Shown: one piece after another, positions 1 through 5,300 of the stretch | How positions within the stretch are numbered: position 1 is the stretch's first letter | Layout: each line of letters starts with the position of its first letter | Assembly (NCBI GenBank): GCA_013002105.1 | Contig: JABDKS010000083.1 | Coordinates: 1-5,550 of the forward strand | DNA: 5,550 nt | Direction: 5' to 3' | DNA from: Pirellulaceae bacterium | Lineage (GTDB): Bacteria > Planctomycetota > Planctomycetia > Pirellulales > Pirellulaceae | Made by a program: the position numbers and the translations under genes | The notes under the pieces: generated by a model | The model's input: only the letters and a program-made list of their open reading frames with translations | Databases searched by the model: none | What the model was told of the DNA's origin: nothing

Positions 1-590
1 TCCTGATACAGTTTGAACAGATCGATAAAGCTTGTACCGACGATCGGATCGCCACCCAAACCAACGCAAGTGCTCTGGCCCAAGCCCAAATTGCTGGTTT
101 GCCAAACGGCTTCGTAAGTCAGCGTACCACTGCGGCTCATCACGCCAACTTTGCCAACGTTATGAATGTAGCCGGGCATGATGCCGATTTTGCAGGCACC
201 CGGGGTGATCAGGCCCGGGCAATTGGGGCCGATCAAGACACTGTCACTGGCACGCACCTTTTCATACACGCGGACCATATCCAGCACTGGAACCCCTTCG
301 GTAATCGCGGCGATCACACCGATGCCGGCATCGACCGCTTCTAAAATCGCATCGGCGGTAAACGGCGGCGGTACAAAAATCATGGTCGCATTGGCGCCAG
401 TTTCCGCCACAGCTTCTTCGACCGTGTCAAAAACAGGCATGCCTTCGACGCTCTGCCCACCTTTGCCCGGCGTCACTCCACCGACCATCTGCGTACCGTA
501 GTCACGGCAACCCAGGGAGTGAAATGTTCCGGCGTTTCCCGTGATGCCTTGGCAGATGACCTTGGTGTTTTTGTCAACCAGAATGCTCAT
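1..590 (-). CDS. sucD: Succinyl-CoA synthetase alpha subunit (SucD), C-terminus cut by window edge
   Basis: This subunit binds CoA and carries the phosphohistidine of succinyl-CoA synthetase (succinyl-CoA + NDP + Pi = succinate + CoA + NTP), a cytoplasmic TCA-cycle enzyme that pairs with SucC. The reading frame from the ATG at 588-590 stays open to the left edge. It gives 196 of the roughly 290 residues usual for the family. It begins [19 protein letters not shown], almost the same as the E. coli protein. The CoA-binding Rossmann part shows [11 protein letters not shown] (15-25), GGVTPGKGG (37-45) and [10 protein letters not shown] (96-105). The ligase part then begins with [12 protein letters not shown] (120-131), SRSGTLTYE (152-160) and [12 protein letters not shown] (171-182). 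The active-site His region (about residue 246 in E. coli) lies off the window, so catalytic integrity cannot be judged. It follows sucC in one operon. No clear Shine-Dalgarno precedes the ATG. Family assignment is secure. Confidence 0.97.
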   Translation of the reverse strand, partial: MSILVDKNTKVICQGITGNAGTFHSLGCRDYGTQMVGGVTPGKGGQSVEGMPVFDTVEEAVAETGANATMIFVPPPFTADAILEAVDAGIGVIAAITEGVPVLDMVRVYEKVRASDSVLIGPNCPGLITPGACKIGIMPGYIHNVGKVGVMSRSGTLTYEAVWQTSNLGLGQSTCVGLGGDPIVGTSFIDLFKLYQ

Positions 591-681
591 GTCTGCTTCG
601 TCGTCTTATTTGGTAGTTGAATCGATCAGGTGAAAACAGTCGCGTTGAAGTTTCGCGACCCGAATACGAACGTGTCGCAAA
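591..681 (-). other. sucC-sucD intercistronic spacer with weak hairpins
   Basis: This short spacer follows the sucC stop codon (TAA at 682-684) and precedes the sucD ATG. It contains an inverted repeat, GCGAC (655-659) with GTCGC (674-678), around a 14-base loop. A second pairing, GCAA (677-680) with TTGC (687-690), straddles the sucC stop. Neither has a T-tract, so I read them at most as an mRNA-stability or processing element rather than a terminator. No Shine-Dalgarno motif is evident before sucD. The two genes are most simply cotranscribed. Confidence 0.3.
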
Positions 682-1866
682 TTAGCTTGCCGCAGCAACA
701 ATTTTCTTGGCCGCATCGGTAATGTCAGTGGCACTAATGATGTCGACGTCACTTTCTTCCAGCATTTTGCGGCCTTCTTCGACCTCGGTGCCTTCTAAGC
801 GGACAACCAGCGGCACACTGAAACCGACTGTCTTGCTGGCTTCAATCAACGCGGCCGCGATCGTTGTACAACGTGCGATTCCGCCGAAGATATTGACCAA
901 GATCCCTTTGCAGTTGGGGTCCGACAAAATAATGCGAAACGCCTCGGTCACCTGCTCTGCATTGGCACTGCCGCCGACATCCAGAAAGTTAGCCGGTTCG
1001 CCGCCTTCGTATTTGATGATATCCATCGTCGACATTGCCAAGCCGGCACCGTTGACCAGGCAACCAATATTGCCGTCCAACTTGACGTAACTCAGACCCG
1101 CGTTATTCGCACGCACTTCGCTCGGCTCTTCTTCGGACAAATCGCGATACTCGACCAAGTCCTTGTGACGGAACATTGCGTTTTCGTCGAACGTGATTTT
1201 CGCGTCCAAAGCAATCATCTGTTCGTCACCGCTGATCACCAATGGGTTGATCTCGCATAACGAGCAATCGTAGTCCACAAAAAACCGACAAATCGCCGGC
1301 ATGAACTTAAACGCAGCTTTGGCAGCGGCACCTTGGATACCAAGTTTTTTGCACAATTTGCGAACCTGGTAGGCTTCCAATCCAACGGCGGGATCGAAGT
1401 GCTCTTTGTAGATCAGCTCTGGTGTTTCTTCTGCGACCGTTTCGATTTCGACACCTCCCTCGGTGCTGACCATCAGAACCGGTTTGGCGGCCGCACGATC
1501 CAACACGATCCCTAAATAGAGCTCGCGTGCGATGTCACACCCCGCTTCGACGAACACCTTATTGACCGTCTTGCCCTCCGGACCGGTCTGAATCGTGACT
1601 AATGTCTTGCCCAACAAGCCGGCAGCGGTCGCTTTGACCTCGTCCGCACTTTTGCAAACCACCACACCGCGTTGGTCGGGGTTGTCAGCGATGGTTCCTT
1701 TTCCACGGCCACCGGCGTGAATCTGGGATTTAACAACCGCGATTTTGCCACCCAGTTTTTCGTAAGCGGCGACGGCTTCTTCGGGCGTGGACGCTACAAT
1801 TCCTTCCAAGACCGGCACCCCAGCTTGGCGGAACAGTTCTTTACCCTGATATTCGTGAATCTTCAT
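682..1866 (-). CDS. sucC: Succinyl-CoA synthetase beta subunit (SucC)
   Basis: This is the nucleotide- and succinate-binding subunit of succinyl-CoA synthetase in the TCA cycle. The ATG at 1864-1866 gives 394 residues, against 388 in E. coli. The N-terminus [19 protein letters not shown] matches the conserved family start. The frame continues 53 codons further upstream, but that part has no family similarity and crosses the divergent promoter region, so I reject the longer start. The N-terminal ATP-grasp domain (about 1-240) has the nucleotide-binding HAGGRGKG (50-57), [10 protein letters not shown] (115-124) and [19 protein letters not shown] (134-152). It also has the metal ligands Asn207 in EINPLV and Asp221 in ALDAK, where Ala replaces the usual Gly. 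The C-terminal ligase domain carries [16 protein letters not shown] (263-278), [12 protein letters not shown] (288-299), [10 protein letters not shown] (324-333) and VVRLEGT (354-360). No close Shine-Dalgarno is seen; AAGG lies 13 bases from the ATG, which is too far. All key residues visible are intact. Confidence 0.97.
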   Translation of the reverse strand: MKIHEYQGKELFRQAGVPVLEGIVASTPEEAVAAYEKLGGKIAVVKSQIHAGGRGKGTIADNPDQRGVVVCKSADEVKATAAGLLGKTLVTIQTGPEGKTVNKVFVEAGCDIARELYLGIVLDRAAAKPVLMVSTEGGVEIETVAEETPELIYKEHFDPAVGLEAYQVRKLCKKLGIQGAAAKAAFKFMPAICRFFVDYDCSLCEINPLVISGDEQMIALDAKITFDENAMFRHKDLVEYRDLSEEEPSEVRANNAGLSYVKLDGNIGCLVNGAGLAMSTMDIIKYEGGEPANFLDVGGSANAEQVTEAFRIILSDPNCKGILVNIFGGIARCTTIAAALIEASKTVGFSVPLVVRLEGTEVEEGRKMLEESDVDIISATDITDAAKKIVAAAS

Positions 1867-1904
1867 CGGCTGTGTCGGTGCCTTGCGGAGCGCGAGGAGG
1901 AAGT

Positions 1905-1926
1905 TATTCCCAGGAAAATGGGAATA
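1905..1926. repeat. Inverted repeat, 8-bp arms, upstream of sucC
   Basis: TATTCCCA (1905-1912) pairs exactly with TGGGAATA (1919-1926) around a six-base centre, GGAAAA. The right arm overlaps the -10-like AT-rich core, so the dyad could be an operator for sucC and/or uxaA. If transcription toward sucC starts upstream of it, the element could instead be a hairpin in the sucC leader mRNA. There is no following T-tract, so it is not a typical terminator. Confidence 0.5.
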
Positions 1927-1995
1927 TAAGCCTGACCAGCAAGGGACGGAAGCACACACCAGAACCGGGTTCTCTGGACGTCGATTCCCAGGAAA
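1906..1995. repeat. Direct repeat ATTCCCAGGAAA (two copies) plus a third TTCCCAG
   Basis: The 12-mer ATTCCCAGGAAA occurs at 1906-1917 and again, identically, at 1984-1995. A third shortened copy, TTCCCAG, is at 2005-2011, just beyond this span and two helical turns (20 bases) from the second. The core TTCCCAGGAA is a near-palindrome (TTCC, two bases, GGAA), the form expected of a dimeric regulator's half-site pair. All copies lie in the same intergenic region. Function is inferred. Confidence 0.5.
1961..1973. repeat. Small dyad AGAACC-G-GGTTCT
   Basis: The arms AGAACC (1961-1966) and GGTTCT (1968-1973) are exact complements around a single G. The dyad lies midway between the two 12-base direct repeats in the sucC-uxaA gap. 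An overlapping alternative pairing, CCAGA (1959-1963) with TCTGG (1972-1976), is also possible. It could be an operator for a dimeric repressor, but a 6-bp dyad by itself is weak evidence. Confidence 0.3.
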
Positions 1996-2043
1996 CCACG
2001 ACACTTCCCAGCCGACTTGATCCAAACCTCGGATATCAGCAAC

Positions 2044-3588
2044 ATGTCATCGCTACTGCGGCTCAACGACAACGATAACGTGGCCGTTGCAACTGAGTCC
2101 CTTTCGCCCGGCCAACGCGTCCAACTGGGTGATTTGACGATTCAATCCCGAGCAAACATCCCACGCGGCCACAAGATCGCGGTCGCTGCCATTGCCACCG
2201 ATAGTTCGATCATCAAATACAACCAGCCGATCGGCTTGGCCACAACCGATATCGAATCGGGTGATCACGTGCATGTCCACAATGTCTCGGACCACCATAC
2301 CGTGTCACGCGATTTGACCGATATTGCGCCGCCGGCTCCTCCGCCGGCAATCCATCGGACATTTGATGGATTTCACCGCGCCGATGGACGCGTCGGCACA
2401 CGGAACTATGTCGTGGTGATGTCCACGGTCAATTGCAGCGCCACCGTCTGCCACAAAGTGGTAGAACGTTTCGACCGGCAACGGATGAAAAACTGGCCGA
2501 ACGTCGACGGCGTTTTTGCGGCGACCCATACCACGGGGTGCGCGTTGCAATACCACGGAATCAAACACCAAATGCTCGGTCGCACGATGGCCGGCTACGC
2601 CAACCATCCCAACATCGGCGGTTGTTTGATGATCGGGCTCGGATGCGAACAAACCACCTCGGGTTACCTGTCCGAACACCACGGCGTCGTTTCACTCTAT
2701 GCCCCCAACGGCGAAAAACTAACTCGCGACGACGGCATCGCGATGCTGACAATGCAAACCGAAGGCGGAACGCGGGCGACAATCGACAAGGCCGAACAAT
2801 TGCTCGAGCAAGTTCTCGATCGGGCCAACGAATTTCAGCGAGCACCGGCCAATGCATCGCATCTGATGCTGGCGGTCGAATGCGGCGGTAGCGATGGCTA
2901 CTCCGGACTCACCGCGAACCCGGCTGTCGGAGTAGTCTCCGATCGAATCGTCGCCTGCGGCGGAACTTCGATTATTAGCGAGACAACCGAACTTTACGGC
3001 GCAGAACATTTGCTGGTCAAACGCAGTCGCACCCCCGACGTAGCAACGAAGTTACTCGATCGGATTCAGTGGTGGCTCGAATATGTGGCCCACTATGGCG
3101 GCACCGTCGACAATAACCCATCGGTCGGGAACAAAGCGGGCGGGTTGACCACGATCACCGAGAAATCTCTTGGCGCGGTATCCAAAAGCGGATCGACCGC
3201 ATTGGAAGACGTCTACGAGTACGCTGAGCGCGTCACCACACAAGGTCTGGTTGTCATGGACACCCCTGGTTTCGATCCCGCCAGCGTCACTGGCAAAGTC
3301 GCCGGTGGTGCCAACTTAGTCATGTTCACGACGGGCCGCGGCAGTTGCTTTGGGTGCAAACCATCCCCGGTGATCAAGATTGCCACCAACACGCCCATGT
3401 TCGATTCCATGCGCGACGACATGGATCTGAACGCGGGAACCGTCATCGACGGCGAGAATTTACAAGACGTCGGCGACCAGTTCTTTGACTTCGCACTGCG
3501 GGTCGCAAGCGGGCAGCAAACCGCTAGCGAACGACTAGACGTTGGCGATCACGAATTCGTACCGTGGACCGTGGGTCCGGTCGTGTAA
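2044..3588 (+). CDS. uxaA: Altronate/galactarate dehydratase, UxaA/GarD family
   Basis: This family dehydrates sugar acids in the cytoplasm: UxaA converts D-altronate to 2-keto-3-deoxygluconate, and GarD acts on galactarate. The ATG at 2044 gives 514 residues (E. coli UxaA is about 495). A TTG nine codons upstream is possible but less likely. The N-terminal SAF domain (about 6-80) reads [10 protein letters not shown], then [12 protein letters not shown] (39-50), IIKYNQPIG (56-64) and DHVHVHN (74-80). The central domain has DGRVGTRN (114-121), HTTGCALQY (162-170) and MIGLGCEQ (196-203). The C-terminal part has [19 protein letters not shown] (278-296), [20 protein letters not shown] (358-377) and [20 protein letters not shown] (428-447). 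All diagnostic blocks are present, so it looks functional. No uxaB, uxaC, kdgK or transporter gene is next to it, so the substrate (altronate or galactarate) cannot be fixed; altronate is my preference. It is transcribed divergently from sucCD. No Shine-Dalgarno is evident. Confidence 0.88.
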   Translation: MSSLLRLNDNDNVAVATESLSPGQRVQLGDLTIQSRANIPRGHKIAVAAIATDSSIIKYNQPIGLATTDIESGDHVHVHNVSDHHTVSRDLTDIAPPAPPPAIHRTFDGFHRADGRVGTRNYVVVMSTVNCSATVCHKVVERFDRQRMKNWPNVDGVFAATHTTGCALQYHGIKHQMLGRTMAGYANHPNIGGCLMIGLGCEQTTSGYLSEHHGVVSLYAPNGEKLTRDDGIAMLTMQTEGGTRATIDKAEQLLEQVLDRANEFQRAPANASHLMLAVECGGSDGYSGLTANPAVGVVSDRIVACGGTSIISETTELYGAEHLLVKRSRTPDVATKLLDRIQWWLEYVAHYGGTVDNNPSVGNKAGGLTTITEKSLGAVSKSGSTALEDVYEYAERVTTQGLVVMDTPGFDPASVTGKVAGGANLVMFTTGRGSCFGCKPSPVIKIATNTPMFDSMRDDMDLNAGTVIDGENLQDVGDQFFDFALRVASGQQTASERLDVGDHEFVPWTVGPVV

Positions 3589-3606
3589 ATTGATTCCCCG
3601 CCATCC

Positions 3607-3624
3607 CGGCGTCGACTAACGCCG
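3607..3624. terminator. Possible bidirectional hairpin between convergent genes
   Basis: CGGCGT (3607-3612) pairs with ACGCCG (3619-3624) around a six-base loop, CGACTA. It lies 18 bases past the uxaA stop and overlaps the end of the convergent gene on the minus strand. On that strand the 5' arm is exactly the last two codons, and the TAG stop opens the loop. There is no T-tract on either side, so intrinsic termination is uncertain. Confidence 0.3.
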
Positions 3625-4395
3625 CTCGTCGATTTCGCGACGGAGCGAATGCACTTGCTCGCGCAGTCGCTCGATTTCGTGGGCCAGCTCGTCCACCACC
3701 CGCTCGATCCCTTCGTTGTGGTGTGGACGGCTCTCTTGCTCGAGTTCACGTTCAAAATCGTCCGCTATGTCGACGACCTCACGTGCTATATCGGCCAAGC
3801 CTGCGTGTCGCAAATGATCGATCGCACGTCCCATATGCTCAAGACGTTCTCGGGCTTCGCCAAATCGCTCGGAATCGCCACGCCTGTGGTCCCGGTTGCC
3901 TGCCTCGCGTTCATCGCGTTCCTCGTCGCGTCGCCGCTCTCGCATCTCAGCCGACCGCGATTCCTCCCGTTCTCGTTGCAGCCACTGTGCCTTCTGATCC
4001 CTCGTACGTTGCTCAACTGCCCTGTGAGCCTCCTCCAAGCTCTGTTGCACAATTTCGATCGTCCCACGCACCTTTCTCAGTTCAACTTCGTTATCACCTC
4101 GCGACTTCAGCATCTCTTCTCGACTGCGCAATTCGTGCAAAACGCGTTCGAATTCTCCCATGTTACGAGCAAACTCTGCTTTCATCCGTGCTTGCAGAAT
4201 CTTGTCTTGCGCCTTGGCCCGCTGCTGATCACCCGACTGCTCGCTGTCGCGTGCTTCCGCTTTCTCCCGGGCCAATTGCTTTTTCTCAGCCTTCTGCCGC
4301 GCCGCTTGTTTGTCTTGCTTGGGTTCCTCCGCGCTGGCCGGGACAAACGTTGATGCCGCCACTAAAAAGCAAACGGCCAAAATGAGAGATCGCAT
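3616..4395 (-). CDS. Secreted, highly charged coiled-coil protein of unknown function
   Basis: I do not recognise a named family for this 259-residue protein. It starts with a clear Sec signal peptide: MRS, a hydrophobic stretch (about 4-18), and PASA before Glu23, the likely signal peptidase I cleavage site. The mature protein is therefore probably periplasmic or secreted. Residues 23-75 are Lys/Ala/Glu/Gln-rich, 76-140 are helical, and 135-180 are extremely rich in Arg, Glu and Asp. A helical segment (about 185-220) contains AIDHLRHAGLADIAREVVDI. The C-terminus (230-259) is a clean coiled coil with hydrophobic residues in heptad spacing (Leu237, Ile241, Leu244, Val248, Leu251, Ile255). No catalytic motif or membrane segment beyond the signal is visible. 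A structural or envelope-scaffold role, or self-association, is plausible. It stands alone, convergent with uxaA and divergent from the TOPRIM gene. Its start is supported by the window's best Shine-Dalgarno. It is very likely a real gene, of unknown function. Confidence 0.82.
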   Translation of the reverse strand: MRSLILAVCFLVAASTFVPASAEEPKQDKQAARQKAEKKQLAREKAEARDSEQSGDQQRAKAQDKILQARMKAEFARNMGEFERVLHELRSREEMLKSRGDNEVELRKVRGTIEIVQQSLEEAHRAVEQRTRDQKAQWLQREREESRSAEMRERRRDEERDEREAGNRDHRRGDSERFGEARERLEHMGRAIDHLRHAGLADIAREVVDIADDFERELEQESRPHHNEGIERVVDELAHEIERLREQVHSLRREIDERR

Positions 4396-4403
4396 CGCGT
4401 TAA

Positions 4404-4409
4404 CCTTCT
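4404..4409 (-). promoter_or_regulatory. Shine-Dalgarno AGAAGG for the coiled-coil protein
   Basis: On the minus strand AGAAGG ends eight bases before the ATG at 4393-4395, a near-ideal position. It fixes the start of the secreted protein just before its signal peptide. It also stands out because the other complete genes in this window have no clear ribosome-binding site. Confidence 0.7.
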
Positions 4410-4445
4410 ACAAGTGGGGCGGGGTACAACCGACTTCAAAATCGA

Positions 4446-4473
4446 TTGTGACTCAAACGCTGCTGGATCACAA
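4446..4473. repeat. Dyad TTGTGA-N16-TCACAA in divergent intergenic region
   Basis: TTGTGA (4446-4451) and TCACAA (4468-4473) are exact complements separated by 16 bases. The half-sites resemble those of CRP/FNR-type regulators. The canonical spacing is six bases, however, so this would be one helical turn too long. It lies between the divergent coiled-coil and TOPRIM genes, 50 bases upstream of the former. A regulatory role is only a suggestion. Confidence 0.25.
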
Positions 4474-4528
4474 CAGTTCACCACAGAGCAACCCCAAAGC
4501 AATTTTGACCGCTGGTGTCATCGCCATT

Positions 4529-4541
4529 CCGATACAATCGG
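4529..4541. promoter_or_regulatory. Possible promoter -10 (TACAAT) inside dyad CCGAT-ACA-ATCGG, upstream of TOPRIM gene
   Basis: TACAAT (4533-4538) matches the sigma-70 -10 consensus at five of six positions on the plus strand, about 60 bases before the proposed ATG at 4600. The only good -35-like hexamer, TTGACC (4505-4510), is 22 bases away, too far for a standard promoter. The -10-like element is embedded in a palindrome, CCGAT (4529-4533) with ATCGG (4537-4541), that could be an operator. ACAAT is repeated ten bases further on (4544-4548). Overall support is weak. Confidence 0.3.
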
Positions 4542-4599
4542 TGACAATTCGACGCACCGGCCATCAACCCTTACCCGCGGCACTCTAGGCTTGAACCTG

Positions 4600-5262
4600 A
4601 TGAATTTCTACCCGCGCCCGATCAAGTTACATGACTGCAGCCAATCGGGGATTGGCTCGGGAGCTGAATTGTTCCTGGTCGAAGGCGACTCGGCATCCAA
4701 AGCGGTTGCGAGGGTGAGGAATCAGCAGCATCAAGCCGTTTTGCCGATGCAGGGAAAGCCAATGAACGCAATCAAAGCGAGCGAGAAATCGATCACCAAC
4801 AACGGTCTTTTTCAGGCTCTCGTGCAATGCCTCGGCACCGGTTGGGCCGACGCGCTGGATCTCAGTCAACTCCGGTACGACCGTATTATTTTGTTATTCG
4901 ATCCCGATGCGGATGGAATCCACTGCGGCGCATTGATGACGATGTTTTTCCATCGCTGGATGCCGTCATTGCTTCAGTCCGGCAGGCTCTTCGTCGTTCG
5001 CCCACCACTGTACGAAATTCGATCGCAGCAATACTCCGACGTCATACATGCACTGAACGATGACCATTATCGACGGATCTGTTCCGCGCTGGATGCCAAG
5101 AAGATTCGTTTCCAGACGCAACGGTTCCGAGGACTCGCGAGCCTGGGTGCAAAAACGCTATCTGCGACTTGCTTGTGCAACGAAACCCGACATATCCAGC
5201 CGCTGCGAATGGAGGATGCCGAAGCGGCGATCCGAATTTTTGGCGGCAAGCAGTCGGCATGA
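4600..5262 (+). CDS. Stand-alone TOPRIM protein resembling the C-terminal half of DNA gyrase subunit B
   Basis: This gene encodes only the TOPRIM region and tail of a GyrB/ParE-type topoisomerase subunit, 220 residues from the ATG at 4600. In gyrase this part binds Mg2+ and joins GyrA to cleave DNA. Visible blocks in order are IKLHDC (8-13), ELFLVEGDSA (23-32), AVLPMQGKPMNAIKA (46-60), LGTGWADALDLSQLRYDRII (78-97), DPDADGIH (101-108), RPPLYEI (134-140), QRFRGL (174-179) and RMEDAEAAIRIFG (203-215). The metal-binding acidic residues Glu28, Asp101, Asp103 and Asp105 are all kept. Divergences are EGDSASK for EGDSAGG and RFRGLASLG for the usual RYKGLGEMN. The family's DVEPRREFI tail is absent. 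The ATPase and transducer domains are missing: the upstream in-frame stretch from a GTG at 4414 has no gyrase similarity and lies in the divergent gap, so I chose 4600. There is no Shine-Dalgarno. The frame is uninterrupted, which argues for a maintained gene rather than fresh decay. Its function is unknown; a divergent gyrase paralogue or modulator is possible. Confidence 0.85.
   Translation: MNFYPRPIKLHDCSQSGIGSGAELFLVEGDSASKAVARVRNQQHQAVLPMQGKPMNAIKASEKSITNNGLFQALVQCLGTGWADALDLSQLRYDRIILLFDPDADGIHCGALMTMFFHRWMPSLLQSGRLFVVRPPLYEIRSQQYSDVIHALNDDHYRRICSALDAKKIRFQTQRFRGLASLGAKTLSATCLCNETRHIQPLRMEDAEAAIRIFGGKQSA
4639..4657. repeat. Perfect 8-bp stem, 3-base loop hairpin within TOPRIM gene start
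   Basis: AGCCAATC (4639-4646) and GATTGGCT (4650-4657) form an exact 8-bp stem with a GGG loop. It lies 39 bases inside the TOPRIM coding region, in codons 14-20, which specify the Ser/Gly-rich linker before the EGDSA motif. In mRNA it would fold stably near the translation start. It may be chance, or it may modulate translation. Confidence 0.45.
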
Positions 5263-5282
5263 TGCGAGGTGCTAGGTTGCCA

Positions 5283-5300
5283 GTCGCCCCGCTAGGCGAC
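5283..5300. terminator. Possible bidirectional hairpin between TOPRIM and HhH genes
   Basis: GTCGCC (5283-5288) pairs with GGCGAC (5295-5300) around a six-base loop, CCGCTA. It lies 20 bases beyond the TOPRIM stop and covers the end of the convergent minus-strand gene. There, exactly as at 3607-3624, the last two codons form the 5' arm and the TAG stop opens the loop. There is no T-tract, so terminator activity is uncertain. Confidence 0.3.

Larger units (their letters stand above)
1867..2043. promoter_or_regulatory. Divergent promoter/operator region between sucC and uxaA
   Basis: This 177-base gap separates two divergently transcribed genes and must hold both promoters. An AT-rich core carries -10-like hexamers on both strands: TATAAG on plus (1925-1930) and TATATT on minus (complement of 1923-1928). 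Neither has a convincing -35 at 16-18 bases, so the exact promoters are uncertain. The core overlaps the right arm of an inverted repeat. TTCCCAG occurs three times in the region and a separate AGAACC dyad sits between copies; these are annotated separately. The arrangement suggests a regulated promoter, but no regulator is identified. Confidence 0.45.

Noticed and set aside
99..501. Plus-strand reading frames within sucD
   Set aside because: They are antisense shadows of a very well conserved sucD frame.
1894..1929. Tiny plus-strand frame MGI after a GAGGAGG motif, as a leader peptide of uxaA
   Set aside because: The 17-base spacing is too long for a Shine-Dalgarno and three codons are too few to support a call. 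The GAGGAGG is more simply chance in the sucC leader.
682..2025. Longer 447-residue SucC starting at 2025
   Set aside because: The extra 53 residues have no SucC similarity and overlap the divergent promoter region. The family's conserved N-terminus begins at the ATG at 1866.
2017..2043. TTG start nine codons upstream of the dehydratase ATG
   Set aside because: There is no ribosome-binding site, the codon is weaker, and the added residues are not part of the SAF domain. The ATG at 2044 gives the expected length.
3649..4385. Two long plus-strand reading frames (234 and 220 residues) opposite the coiled-coil gene
   Set aside because: They arise from the biased, charged codons of the minus-strand gene. 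The minus frame has a signal peptide, a Shine-Dalgarno and a regular heptad pattern, whereas the plus frames have none.
4369..4395. Lipoprotein lipobox (LAVC at residues 6-9) in the coiled-coil protein
   Set aside because: Val before Cys does not fit a lipobox and the hydrophobic stretch before it is too short. The PASA-Glu site is a better signal peptidase I cleavage.
4414..4599. GTG-initiated 62-residue N-terminal extension of the TOPRIM protein
   Set aside because: Its translation resembles neither the gyrase transducer domain nor anything else I recognise. It fills the divergent intergenic region that must contain promoters, and the conserved block begins right after the ATG at 4600.
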